From IMG/VR virus record IMGVR_UViG_3300023284_001411, positions 1 through 64,000 of that record: a DNA stretch of 64,000 nucleotides; one strand, 5' to 3'. This document shows, piece after piece, positions 8,859 through 16,675 of this stretch. Each line of letters opens with the position of its first letter. The stretch's first letter is position 1. Origin of the DNA: a virus. Both the position numbers and the translations under genes were made by a program. Below the pieces are notes generated by a model, which worked only from the letters and a program-made list of their open reading frames with translations, was not told the origin of the DNA and did not search any database.

Positions 8859-9323
8859 TTACTGTGGCACTCGGGTAGATGTGATCAAGTATGGTTTGAT
8901 GAAGTTGGTCGTTCCGTCGAAGAGCGCTGTCACGTCGATCACGACTATGATCTCCGCCGGAGCGGCATGCATGAGTTGAATGAAATCGCTGCCCAGGGTC
9001 GGGTCCCCCGCGTCCGTAGTGTTGATGAGCGTCACGGATCCATCCGCCGTCACGGTAAAGCCCAAGGCGCCCGCGTTCGTCGGTGAGATTGCGGGGATCA
9101 TGTTCCCCGAGAAGATCAGGTCTGACTGTGGGTTATACACCTCCAGGTCAATCGTGAACGTTCCGACGGTAGTCGTCCCCGTCTCGACCACATCCAGGAG
9201 GACGGCAAAAGCCGTCATATCCTTGACATTGATCTTCGGCGTCTTGCTAACGGCGATCGACTGTGAATTGATGCCCGCCGCGGCAAAAAGGAGCTCTTCG
9301 GGACCGCGAAACTGCTTACTCAT
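8859..9323 (-). CDS. Probable capsid decoration-type protein
   Basis: 154 aa, beta-rich and dominated by Thr/Val/Ile/Gly (INVKDMTAFAVLLDVVETGT, GTFTIDLEVYNPQSDLIFSG, APAEIIVVIDVTALFDGT). No Cys, no membrane segment. Small beta-sandwich proteins encoded just downstream of the major capsid gene are often decoration or head-completion proteins. That role is inferred from gene order and composition only. Confidence 0.5.
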   Translation of the reverse strand: MSKQFRGPEELLFAAAGINSQSIAVSKTPKINVKDMTAFAVLLDVVETGTTTVGTFTIDLEVYNPQSDLIFSGNMIPAISPTNAGALGFTVTADGSVTLINTTDAGDPTLGSDFIQLMHAAPAEIIVVIDVTALFDGTTNFIKPYLITSTRVPQ

Positions 9324-9678
9324 TTACTTCAGCCTCGGCGCTTTCTTGTCCGTTCCCCTTGGCTCGAACCCTCTTACGCCGCTTTTTGGGTTTAGCATCT
9401 GTTCCGCTGTCATCTGGGGATGCTTCGGTAGGCCTCCCACCCGTATAAATTCCGCTTGGTACGTCTTGAACGGTCCGCTCTGGCTTATCTGCCTCAAATG
9501 TACACTTGCCATCGAGAGAAATCTCCGCTTGGTAGCACTTTGAAAGGTAGTTGTGCAGGCCGACAAAGTCGGCGACTGAAACGTGGGACAGGTCGGCCAC
9601 TCCGTTGACAAACTTGACCCCCGCGAGGTTGATAGTCTGACCTTTGAAGTAGCCTTTGTTGAGAGCTAACGCTTGCAT
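9316..9678 (-). CDS. Head-module protein with basic/acidic tail
   Basis: 120 aa. The N-terminal half (KGYFKGQTINLAGVKFVNG, VSVADFVGLHNYLSKCYQA) looks folded. The C-terminal 45 residues are disordered and highly charged, with KPKKRRKRVRAKG followed by an acidic end. It overlaps the start of the next gene by 8 nt. Similar small proteins in capsid operons carry a short structured domain plus a charged tail. Function unknown. Confidence 0.55.
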   Translation of the reverse strand: MQALALNKGYFKGQTINLAGVKFVNGVADLSHVSVADFVGLHNYLSKCYQAEISLDGKCTFEADKPERTVQDVPSGIYTGGRPTEASPDDSGTDAKPKKRRKRVRAKGNGQESAEAEVNE

Positions 9679-9690
9679 GAATCCTCCGGG

Positions 9691-10662
9691 TTAGAACTTT
9701 TTCGAAATAATTGGAATCGCTGTAGGAATGTCGAGGGCCACATCAAGAACGGCAGCCGCTATACCTTCATCCGTAATGGCGCCGATGGCACTGGAGTAGG
9801 TGTTGAGGGCGCCCGGCGCAGTCGCCGTCACTTCGAGCACCTGATCACCAAGGCCGTCCGCAATCGCGGCAGCGTCGAGGGTAGGGGTCGAGTAAGAGGC
9901 TCGCGTACCAGTGCCCATGTAGATCTGGCCGGCGAGAGGTGTTGCGGTATATGTTCCCGCGTCACCCACTGCTCGGATGAAGAAGAAGGGACCCTGGCTG
10001 TTGACCGTGTTCTTGACCCAATCGGTCGGAGCCGTAAAAGTGATGTCGTTGAGGCCAGTCGTTTTGAAATCGGACGTATCGTCGACAACGCCCGGGATCG
10101 TGGTCCATGCCCCATTCCAATACTGCAAGTCGAGAGTATAGGTGCCCGTTCCGACCGTGGTGATGTCGAGCAATACGCGCTCAAAGATGCTGGCCTGGCC
10201 CATGTAAAAGGCGTCGCTCGCTACCGGCGTCGCCGGGAAGAGGTTGACATCGTCCACCGTGGATTCGTTGGCCGGAGTCGTCTCGTCAGTGAAGGACCCG
10301 CCGTCGTCCGCGATAGCGGCCGCAATAGCCGCGCCCTTGAGGCGTTCCCGCAGGGCCGCGCCGATCAGGTTGACGGTATCGGAGGCGATCGCTGTGTAGG
10401 ACACATCGACTACGTCCGCGCCAGAGCCGGTCGGAGGCCGAATACGAGCGCGGTAGACCCAGCCCAGGTAGTCCGAGGCTGATAGGGTTGTGACGTCCGG
10501 GCCGGTGACACCAGTATCATCCCAGTTGGCATCGCCATGGGACTCTGCGGCGGCGAGAGTTCTCGCCTCGGCCAAGGTGTCCGCCTCGATCAGCATGGCC
10601 TTGGTTCCGTCTATGCGAGTCTCGCCCCCGGTCTCCGGAAGTTCGAGAATAAAAATTGCCAT
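9691..10662 (-). CDS. Virion structural protein (putative head/tail spike-type)
   Basis: 323 aa from ATG 10662 (MAIFILELPETGG), preceded by an AAGGAAACCGACG ribosome-binding site and a terminator that ends the capsid transcript. The middle (residues ~170-270) contains a beta domain with MGQASIFERVLLDITTVGTG, TYTLDLQYWNGAWTTI and FFFIRAVGDAGTYTATPLAG. This is the strand-turn pattern of C-terminal domains of phage spike or decoration proteins. Position directly after the major capsid protein suggests an abundant virion component. Confidence 0.55.
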   Translation of the reverse strand: MAIFILELPETGGETRIDGTKAMLIEADTLAEARTLAAAESHGDANWDDTGVTGPDVTTLSASDYLGWVYRARIRPPTGSGADVVDVSYTAIASDTVNLIGAALRERLKGAAIAAAIADDGGSFTDETTPANESTVDDVNLFPATPVASDAFYMGQASIFERVLLDITTVGTGTYTLDLQYWNGAWTTIPGVVDDTSDFKTTGLNDITFTAPTDWVKNTVNSQGPFFFIRAVGDAGTYTATPLAGQIYMGTGTRASYSTPTLDAAAIADGLGDQVLEVTATAPGALNTYSSAIGAITDEGIAAAVLDVALDIPTAIPIISKKF

Positions 10663-10673
10663 CGTCGGTTTCC

Positions 10674-10715
10674 TTGAAAAAAGAAGGTTGAGTAGGGATC
10701 CGACCCTACTCAACC
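10674..10715 (-). terminator. Rho-independent terminator after major capsid gene
   Basis: On the minus strand GGTTGAGTAGGG pairs perfectly with CCCTACTCAACC across a 6-nt loop and is followed by TTCTTTTTT. It lies between the capsid stop and the next gene start, so it can limit read-through and raise the capsid:downstream ratio. Confidence 0.9.
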
Positions 10716-10726
10716 GTCGGTTAGTG

Positions 10727-11683
10727 TTAGTCAGTGATACCGTCCGCGCAAGCCAGTCCGAGCTCGCTGAACAGCGCGAGGCCCGAATACCACTTGACAC
10801 GGGTGATGGACTCGTCCTTATCCTCGGCTTCGCCGACTTCCACAACCCGGATCCCAGACTCTCTCGAGGCCGTCAGACCTGCGATACCATGTTCGCGGTT
10901 ACCTTCGTCGATCGTGCCGGCGAAGATCGTGGTCTGGGCAGAGCCCGAGCCCTTGGTCTGGGTGATGGGAATGTAGTCGTTTCGAAGAATCGGAATTCGG
11001 CGATACTGCGGAACCTCCTGCCCGCTTGGCAGTTCCATTGTCTGGTTGATGGCCGCCCCGCCCAGAGCACGCAAGAGCTTGAAGTAAGAGTCGATGGTTC
11101 TCTGGTTGAACGTCATGTAGTCCACAGTGCCATCCTTGTCCTTGACAAGGGAAATCAGCTGGTCCATAAACTCAAAGGTCAGCGCGCCACCGTTCGCACC
11201 CGTGGCAACCGTCTGACCGGCGACGCACAAGTTGATGAGACCGTTGAACTGGTTGGTGGCACCGGTACCGTTGATCAGCATGTGCTGATAGACGCGGCCG
11301 ATGTGCTTCGCCTTGGAGGCGACCTGTGTACCCTTCTGGTCGTTGCCGTCACCCGAGCGCGTCGCCTGAATGAGGCCGTTGACCTCGGCGTCACCGATGA
11401 TCGTGGTGAGCGTGGAGGTAACGTTCGTAAACGTCGCGGCGGTCTTACCGTCACTGGACGCATCAATGGGGTTCGTGGTACCCGTTGAAATCTGGGAACC
11501 AACGCCGGCCACGACCACATTACCGAGGGCGTTTTCCCGATTGTACGCGAGAGCGTTGCCGTCGATACCGTCGAAGGGCAAGATCTCGAACATGGGGTTC
11601 ACGGTGATGATGTTCTCGATCACCCCGGTAACGAGTTCGTTTTGAGCCAGCTTTGCGGACTCAACGAGTGTAACTGACGCCAT
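10727..11683 (-). CDS. Major capsid protein (HK97-fold type)
   Basis: 318 aa starting MASVTLVESAKLAQNELV. Length, composition and sequence (ITVNPMFEILPFDGIDG, ALAYNRENALG, AEVNGLIQATRSGDG, KHIGRVYQHMLINGTGA) match phage major capsid proteins of HK97-like fold. GTVDYMTFNQRTIDSYFKLL and RRIPILRNDYIP correspond to the P-domain and E-loop-distal region. Its place directly after the scaffold gene, and the terminator at its 3' end, agree with high-level expression. It self-assembles with scaffold into the prohead. Confidence 0.9.
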   Translation of the reverse strand: MASVTLVESAKLAQNELVTGVIENIITVNPMFEILPFDGIDGNALAYNRENALGNVVVAGVGSQISTGTTNPIDASSDGKTAATFTNVTSTLTTIIGDAEVNGLIQATRSGDGNDQKGTQVASKAKHIGRVYQHMLINGTGATNQFNGLINLCVAGQTVATGANGGALTFEFMDQLISLVKDKDGTVDYMTFNQRTIDSYFKLLRALGGAAINQTMELPSGQEVPQYRRIPILRNDYIPITQTKGSGSAQTTIFAGTIDEGNREHGIAGLTASRESGIRVVEVGEAEDKDESITRVKWYSGLALFSELGLACADGITD

Positions 11684-11694
11684 TTAACCTACTC

Positions 11695-11846
11695 CTGTAT
11701 GTTGGATGCTTTGAAACCGACCCTCGCCAGTCGGATCACCCGATGGAGTAGGTCCGCCTCTCGTGTACGGATCACCCGAGAGAGGCCCTCAATCAAACGT
11801 TTATCTTACCCGGTTCTACAGTAGACGGGTGGAAAATCTTGAAAAA
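11695..11846 (-). promoter_or_regulatory. Capsid-gene leader with two hairpins and a direct repeat
   Basis: The ~150-nt gap before the capsid ATG has two minus-strand hairpins: GCCTCTC/GAGAGGC (11756-11786) and CCGAC/GTCGG (11717-11734). A 12-nt direct repeat, TCGGGTGATCCG, lies at 11732-11743 and 11768-11779. The RBS region ACAGGAGTAGGTTAA follows. Neither hairpin has a U-tract, so RNA processing or mRNA stabilisation is likelier than termination. Confidence 0.6.
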
Positions 11847-12677
11847 TTATCGAGCCCCTGCTTTCTCCTGTGCTCGGAGACCATCCTGAATCTTCTGTAA
11901 GGGGCTCTTGGTATCCTTTTGCCCAGCAGGGATGGGCCTCGCGGACGCGCCCGGGCGCGAGTTTGAACCCGCGGGGGCTTCGGAGGGGAAGAAGATGCCA
12001 AGCCGTTTGTCAGTCTTCATTTCCCGAGCCCGCTCGAGGATCGTCATCGGGTTGCCACTGGCCCCGCTATAGCGGATCGGCAGTTTCCCATCTTCGCCTT
12101 TGACCCCGCTTGGGTCGACCACATATACGTTCAAGCTGCCGTCCTCTTCCTGGACGAAGGTCTCTTTCATGAGTTGGTCCTCCAGGAGGGGGTCGGCCTT
12201 GAGCTCGACGATAGCGCCGCGGATCTCGTTCCCGCGCAAGAGCTTCTCCAGCTGCCCCGAGAGGGCCGTGGTCCGCTTCTCCATGACATCGTGCTTGGCG
12301 TCGTGGCCACGCTGAAGGTCGGCTTTGATCTTATCCAAGTCCTTGACTGCCTGAAGGTCGCCCTTGGTCTTCTTCTCGCCCTTGGCCTCGAGCTCGTTCA
12401 GTTTCTCCTGGATGGCCGTGGCCATCTCCTTGGGGGACTCGCCCCAGGCAGAGAGGGGGGAGAGGTCGACCGTTTTCTTCTTGCCCTGGACCCGAGATTC
12501 TTTTAGGGTCTTGTGTAGGCTGGCAATCGTCGATACCGAGGCCTTGACCTCGGGCGTGTCCTTCAGGGCGAAGGTTTCCTTGCCGCCTTCATCTTCAACA
12601 GGGACATAGAACGAATGGAACTGCTCCGGAACCCCGTCTAACGTTTCAATCTTCGTATTCTGTGCAAAATCAAACAT
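11847..12677 (-). CDS. Capsid scaffolding protein
   Basis: 276 aa from ATG 12677 (MFDFAQNTKIETLDGVPEQF), with GGAG upstream. The N-terminal segment F-x-x-F-Y-V-P resembles the start of many phage scaffolds. The centre (residues ~60-170) is a Lys/Glu/Gln-rich coiled coil (KLNELEAKGEKKTKGDLQAV). The C-terminus is disordered and basic (SRPGASARPIPAGQKDTKSP), as expected for the capsid-binding end. It lies immediately upstream of the major capsid gene in transcription order, the canonical scaffold position. Confidence 0.85.
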   Translation of the reverse strand: MFDFAQNTKIETLDGVPEQFHSFYVPVEDEGGKETFALKDTPEVKASVSTIASLHKTLKESRVQGKKKTVDLSPLSAWGESPKEMATAIQEKLNELEAKGEKKTKGDLQAVKDLDKIKADLQRGHDAKHDVMEKRTTALSGQLEKLLRGNEIRGAIVELKADPLLEDQLMKETFVQEEDGSLNVYVVDPSGVKGEDGKLPIRYSGASGNPMTILERAREMKTDKRLGIFFPSEAPAGSNSRPGASARPIPAGQKDTKSPLQKIQDGLRAQEKAGAR

Positions 12678-12750
12678 GAAAATCTCCAGTAGAATCACTC
12701 CACCAGACGGAGGGGATCACCCCCGCCGGTACCCATCGTCCGTCGGCCCG

Positions 12751-12831
12751 TTACCTTTTCTTACCGCCTCTGCCGCCTTTCTTTTTACCTCTGCCGCCTT
12801 TTCGTCTCTCACTGATTGTGTGTTTAGGCAC
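12751..12831 (-). CDS. 26-aa Lys/Arg/Gly-rich peptide
   Basis: GTG start at 12831 overlapping the end of the preceding gene, giving MPKHTISERRKGGRGKKKGG plus RGGKKR. A GGAGAAATTGCGAC ribosome-binding context lies upstream. The peptide is extremely basic, with K/R-G-G repeats like RGG-type nucleic-acid-binding tails. It sits just before the scaffold gene. It could be an internal DNA-condensing peptide, but nothing proves that it is translated. Confidence 0.4.
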   Translation of the reverse strand: MPKHTISERRKGGRGKKKGGRGGKKR

Positions 12832-13144
12832 GTCGCAATTTCTCCAAAAGTTCGTCCTCACCCGCCCAGGCCTTGGCGAACGCTTCCATGACGGCCCGGA
12901 TCGAGTTCCACTTGGTAAAGTCCACGAAAGTTTTATTCACTTGGGCGGCGCTCTCAGCTTCAAGCCGCATCCCTTGCATGTCCATTTCATGCTGATTCTC
13001 GAGTCCGAGGATCTCCAGTTCGTGGGCTCGTGAGCTTTGAACCATCCCATCGATGCCCAGCGCCACGACAATCGTCACCAAGAGGCAGCCCACGACGATC
13101 AGGACCGTCCGCGTAAACCCCCCTAACCACGCCAGGAATCTCAA
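12824..13144 (-). CDS. Small membrane protein with coiled coil
   Basis: 106 aa. One transmembrane helix at residues ~12-32 (TRTVLIVVGCLLVTIVVALG), then a helical cytoplasmic or periplasmic segment (SRAHELEILGLENQHEMDM). The start overlaps the MuF-gene stop (ATG at 13144). Inside a head operon such proteins may be holins, spanins or membrane-anchored assembly factors. The topology (N-terminal anchor, long helix) resembles an inner-membrane spanin, but no lysis partner is adjacent. Confidence 0.6.
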   Translation of the reverse strand: MRFLAWLGGFTRTVLIVVGCLLVTIVVALGIDGMVQSSRAHELEILGLENQHEMDMQGMRLEAESAAQVNKTFVDFTKWNSIRAVMEAFAKAWAGEDELLEKLRRA

Positions 13145-14352
13145 TTGAAGTCCTCCGGCTTTAGGCCCGCCTTGACGAATGCCTCCGGCTGGGAGTCCGC
13201 TAACTGGGTCAGCGTGAGCTCGTTCCCCTTCACATCCACGAATTTGTCCACGTCGAGTTCGCCCTTGCGAAAAAGCTTTCCCTTCGTCTGCCCGAGGGCC
13301 TGGTCTTGAAAGGCCGCCGGTTGACGTTTCAGGAATTGATTATAGGTGGTTTTCGAGGGAACGGTTCCAATATTTTCAGAAATCCACTCTCGACGGACCC
13401 GGGAGACCGATTTTCCCGTGTTCCGAGCAATCTTACGGAAGTCAACTTCTCGGAGGCGCCGCGTCCGAGTATCCCTAACAAAGGGTTTTTGGCCCACAAT
13501 TCCGACCCCATCCACGGCGGCAATCATGACCGAGCGGCAGGCCATGTGGGCCGGGGGCCGAGCCCCGGCGGGCTGCAAGGGCGCAAACTCCGCCGGAAGA
13601 GCCCGGCCGCCGACAGTGGTAAACGTCCCATCCCGCGCCCGACAGATCGGGGTTGTCCGGCCGTCGAGCATGGCCGTCCAGCGAATGGCCGAGATCACGT
13701 CGGAATTGGCGTCCCACATCGTCTCTCGGGCTCGGTTCGAGACGTGGTTGACGGCCGTTCGAACAATAGTCTCTGCCTTCCGACGGGTGATGGCCAGGGC
13801 GCCATCCGTGAAGTTCCGTGCCCGAGTACCAGCCACCCGCCTCACAATGGCCGGGATCGACTCCCCCTGGGACATGCCCAGCTGGATCGCTGCACGAAGG
13901 TTTCCCCGGTCGATAGCGGCAAGGTCCATGTACCACTCGCGCAGGAGGCGCCCCTGGAAGGGCCGGCTGAAGACGATCGTCCGGAGCTGTGACGTCTCGA
14001 CCGCGGCGAAGTTGAACTCCACGGGGACGGAGGACCGAATCATTCGCTGTTCGAAATCGACCTCCAGAGGCGCCAGCTTGACGAGGCTCCCGGTTATCTG
14101 GGTCCGGACCTGCTGCATGGCTATCTTCCGAGCGCCGCGAACGTCCGCGAGCAGTCGCCCGAAGCGCTTGGAGCGGAAGTCCGGCGGGGCGTCCCCGAAC
14201 TTGATGAGGCGTAGTCGCAGCATCTCGGTCAGCTCGCGGTCCGCCTTCTCGAGGATCGTCAGGACGCGCCGGACCTCGCCCGACTGGAAGCGCCGGACAC
14301 CGATCTGGTGGCGGACCGAGGCGTCGAATAGGAGTTCATTGGCCGTGGGCAC
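13141..14352 (-). CDS. MuF/SPP1 gp7-like minor head protein
   Basis: 403 aa. The family signature is clear around residues 190-290: AETIVRTAVNHVSNRARETM, then WTAMLDGRTTPICRARDG and PPAHMACRSVMIA. This is the conserved LD-x-R-T-x-x-x-C ... P-x-H-x-x-C-R core of the Mu gpF / SPP1 gp7 family. These proteins sit at the portal vertex and help DNA packaging or ejection. Downstream of the portal and protease, as usual. The ~110-residue C-terminal extension (RRLREVDFRKIARNTGKSVS) is not part of the core and is unassigned. Confidence 0.9.
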   Translation of the reverse strand: MPTANELLFDASVRHQIGVRRFQSGEVRRVLTILEKADRELTEMLRLRLIKFGDAPPDFRSKRFGRLLADVRGARKIAMQQVRTQITGSLVKLAPLEVDFEQRMIRSSVPVEFNFAAVETSQLRTIVFSRPFQGRLLREWYMDLAAIDRGNLRAAIQLGMSQGESIPAIVRRVAGTRARNFTDGALAITRRKAETIVRTAVNHVSNRARETMWDANSDVISAIRWTAMLDGRTTPICRARDGTFTTVGGRALPAEFAPLQPAGARPPAHMACRSVMIAAVDGVGIVGQKPFVRDTRTRRLREVDFRKIARNTGKSVSRVRREWISENIGTVPSKTTYNQFLKRQPAAFQDQALGQTKGKLFRKGELDVDKFVDVKGNELTLTQLADSQPEAFVKAGLKPEDFN

Positions 14353-14545
14353 GTGGTTTCAACTTCAAACATTCCGCGTTACACGACCAGACCCCACCGT
14401 CGGGATTCTCGATGTAGCACACCAAATCGCCTCGGTCAATCTTCACCGCCACAATCTCGCCTTCGGCAGGTATGGTTGTTCCATAGCTGTGGGCGAGGGT
14501 TATACGTCCCACCAGATTGGTTGCAAACATTGCCAAGTCCATCAT
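14336..14545 (-). CDS. Small hypothetical protein between protease and MuF gene
   Basis: 69 aa; the ATG at 14545 abuts the upstream stop. Sequence MMDLAMFATNLVGRITLAHS, then EGEIVAVKIDRGDLVCYIEN and WSCNAECLKL. The pattern of short beta strands (E-I-V-A-V, L-V-C-Y-I-E) suggests an SH3-like or OB-like small barrel. Two Cys near the C-terminus. It overlaps the MuF gene by 17 nt. Function unknown. Confidence 0.6.
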   Translation of the reverse strand: MMDLAMFATNLVGRITLAHSYGTTIPAEGEIVAVKIDRGDLVCYIENPDGGVWSCNAECLKLKPRAHGQ

Positions 14546-15186
14546 CACTTCCTCCGCTTTTTAAGTTGTCGTCCCTTCAGCTGGTCCTTCATAACCTCGT
14601 CGATGATGCCCAGTTTCTTCGCCTCCTCGGCGCTGAAGTACCAGGGCTTGTGTGTAGAGAGCTTCTCCTGCCACCACTTTAAGGTGCCGGCGCAGTAGCG
14701 CGCCATTACCTGGGAGTAGATGAGCTCTACCGCTGCTATCTCTTCCTCGTTAGCCTGGTAGTCCGTGCGTTCAAATCGCCCGTCCGGAGTGTCATACGCA
14801 GGGTGGAGCATAAACCTCGTCCGATGGGTCGCGAACCTTTGACCGGGAGTGCCGGCGGCGATGATCGGCACCGCGGCCGACATGCACGCGCCCGTGGCGA
14901 TGGTCGTCAGGTCGTCCACCTCCTCGAAGAGGTCTACGATGGAGTTGGCAGTGTAGCACGAGCCGCCGAGAGAGTTGAGGAAGAGGCGCCGATTCTCCTT
15001 CCCCTTCGCCGCCGGGCCGTCGAGCTTGATCCCTGACTTCAGGAGCCCGTCCCAGAGGAACGAGAACATCCGATCGTCCACGTCGCCGGAGAAGATGAGG
15101 TCGTTCCCTCGTACGGCGGCGTAACCATCCATGTCGTAGGGGTTGTGGGCATCATTCCTCGGCGAACGGATCAATCGCTTCCCCAT
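14545..15186 (-). CDS. ClpP-like prohead maturation protease
   Basis: 213 aa from ATG 15186, selected for its AGGAGAACCCACGG ribosome-binding site; it overlaps the portal 3' end by 35 nt. The ClpP/crotonase core is evident: RRLFLNSLGGSCYTANSIVD, then the nucleophile region TGACMSAAVPIIAAGTPGQR with Ser in ACMSA, then the His region RTRFMLHPAYD. The C-terminal helix KPWYFSAEEAKKLGIIDEV is typical of ClpP-family members. It probably cleaves scaffold and capsid during prohead maturation; portal-protease-MuF-scaffold-capsid is the standard order. Confidence 0.9.
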   Translation of the reverse strand: MGKRLIRSPRNDAHNPYDMDGYAAVRGNDLIFSGDVDDRMFSFLWDGLLKSGIKLDGPAAKGKENRRLFLNSLGGSCYTANSIVDLFEEVDDLTTIATGACMSAAVPIIAAGTPGQRFATHRTRFMLHPAYDTPDGRFERTDYQANEEEIAAVELIYSQVMARYCAGTLKWWQEKLSTHKPWYFSAEEAKKLGIIDEVMKDQLKGRQLKKRRK

Positions 15187-16675
15187 CCGTGGGTTCTCCT
15201 GTCGGTATGTCCATTGCTGCGGTTTCTTCCTCGAGTTCTTTATCATTCTGATCTTGATCGAACTCATCGCGCAGTGTCGCTCGCCGCTTGAGCTCCTCAA
15301 TAAACTGGATCTTACTGATGTCACGGTTCGTTCGCGAAAACTTCAGGAGCTCGGAGTCACTGTTGATCAACTCCTCGGGGCCGAACTCCGTACTCACGGA
15401 CACGGTCCCTGGGAGGTCGCCATCCGGCCGACTGAGCCATTTCTTCGTAATGAAGAGGGCCGTATTGATGGCGTCGTTGAATCGGATAGTTGCATCCTGT
15501 AGCGGGGAGGTCGCCTCCGCCGAGTCCAGAGCCTTGGCTGTGGCCGTGGTGTCCCCGGGCCGCTTCTTCAGGAAGTCGGCGCCATAGTTTCCCATCTGCT
15601 CTTCCAGGTCGAGGATGTCTTTGCGCCCGGCCTCGATCGCCTTGCCGGTTGGCTCGACGTAGTAAAACCGCCCCCGCGGGTCCGGGGTGAAGAGCGACCG
15701 CTTCGGGCCGACTTCGAAGACGGAATCATCTTCCTGCCCTCCCGACTGGGCCAGCATTGGGAACCGCCCGACCGTTAGGATGCTTATCTGGTCAGAGGTC
15801 GACTGCCAGTGGCGAACGTTGAGATCCACGAGGTCCTCGATCGGGCTCTTACCCATCATGATGCCCGTCCGGTCGGCGTAGAAGGTGACGATAGGGATCT
15901 CATCGATGTCCATCCGCTGGGGTGGGTCCGTCAATACCCACTCCTCCTTCTTCGTCACCGGGTCCCTCATGAAGGTCCAGATGCTAAAGAAGACCCCCGC
16001 GGGGATGATCACTCCCTCGGGAGTGATCGTGTCGAACAGCTCGCGATCAAAAACTCTAATGCGGTCGACAACGGCCTCGGTGAAACCGACGCGGACCACC
16101 TCCTGCTCGCGGATTCGAACGTGGGTCAACACCTCTCGCCCAACGATGATCTCCGCGGAGGCAAAGATCAGATTCTCCGGCGCGATGAAACTCCAGAACG
16201 GCCGCAGGCCGTCGGCTCGGTCGTCGGCCAAGGTTCGCGGGATTTCGTTCCCTTCCTCGTCGGTCCTCGCGAATGGCTGTGGGTGCTCAATCAGCACATG
16301 CCCAAAAGCTTTGGATAGACCTTGCATGAACCAGTTCCGTGCAAAGACGCCGAGAGCATTACCCTGCATGTCGATGTCGTCGAAGAGCTCCTCCAGTTGC
16401 GGCGCCACGTCGTCAGAAGGGAGAATGGGATCGCTAAACGGCCGCCCAACCCAGCTATCAAGGGTCAGCTGCGAGATGTTAAGGAGCGTCGTGACGTTAA
16501 GGCGATCAGTGTAGGCGTTTGGTTTCTCGTTCTCATGTTTGGGGAGCAGTGCCTCCCCGGCGGCTCGCATAGATTCCGTCCCGCCAAGCAAAGTGTCAAC
16601 CTTTCCCCAGGCAGGGGCCATCAGGTCATACGCGGCAGATGTGGTGGAAGGATCTTTCGATTTGTCATGTGGCAT
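15152..16675 (-). CDS. Portal protein (DUF4055 type)
   Basis: 507 aa. It forms the dodecameric DNA portal at one capsid vertex. Sequence features fit DUF4055-type phage portals: NVTTLLNISQLTLDSWVGRP near the N-terminus, FGHVLIEHPQP, YADRTGIMMGKSPIEDLVDL, WQSTSDQISILTVGRFPMLA, YVEPTGKAIEAGRKDI and the late basic/acidic tail. The start TAATG overlaps the terminase stop. Position between terminase and protease gives independent support. Confidence 0.9.
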   Translation of the reverse strand: MPHDKSKDPSTTSAAYDLMAPAWGKVDTLLGGTESMRAAGEALLPKHENEKPNAYTDRLNVTTLLNISQLTLDSWVGRPFSDPILPSDDVAPQLEELFDDIDMQGNALGVFARNWFMQGLSKAFGHVLIEHPQPFARTDEEGNEIPRTLADDRADGLRPFWSFIAPENLIFASAEIIVGREVLTHVRIREQEVVRVGFTEAVVDRIRVFDRELFDTITPEGVIIPAGVFFSIWTFMRDPVTKKEEWVLTDPPQRMDIDEIPIVTFYADRTGIMMGKSPIEDLVDLNVRHWQSTSDQISILTVGRFPMLAQSGGQEDDSVFEVGPKRSLFTPDPRGRFYYVEPTGKAIEAGRKDILDLEEQMGNYGADFLKKRPGDTTATAKALDSAEATSPLQDATIRFNDAINTALFITKKWLSRPDGDLPGTVSVSTEFGPEELINSDSELLKFSRTNRDISKIQFIEELKRRATLRDEFDQDQNDKELEEETAAMDIPTGEPTDGEAIDPFAEE

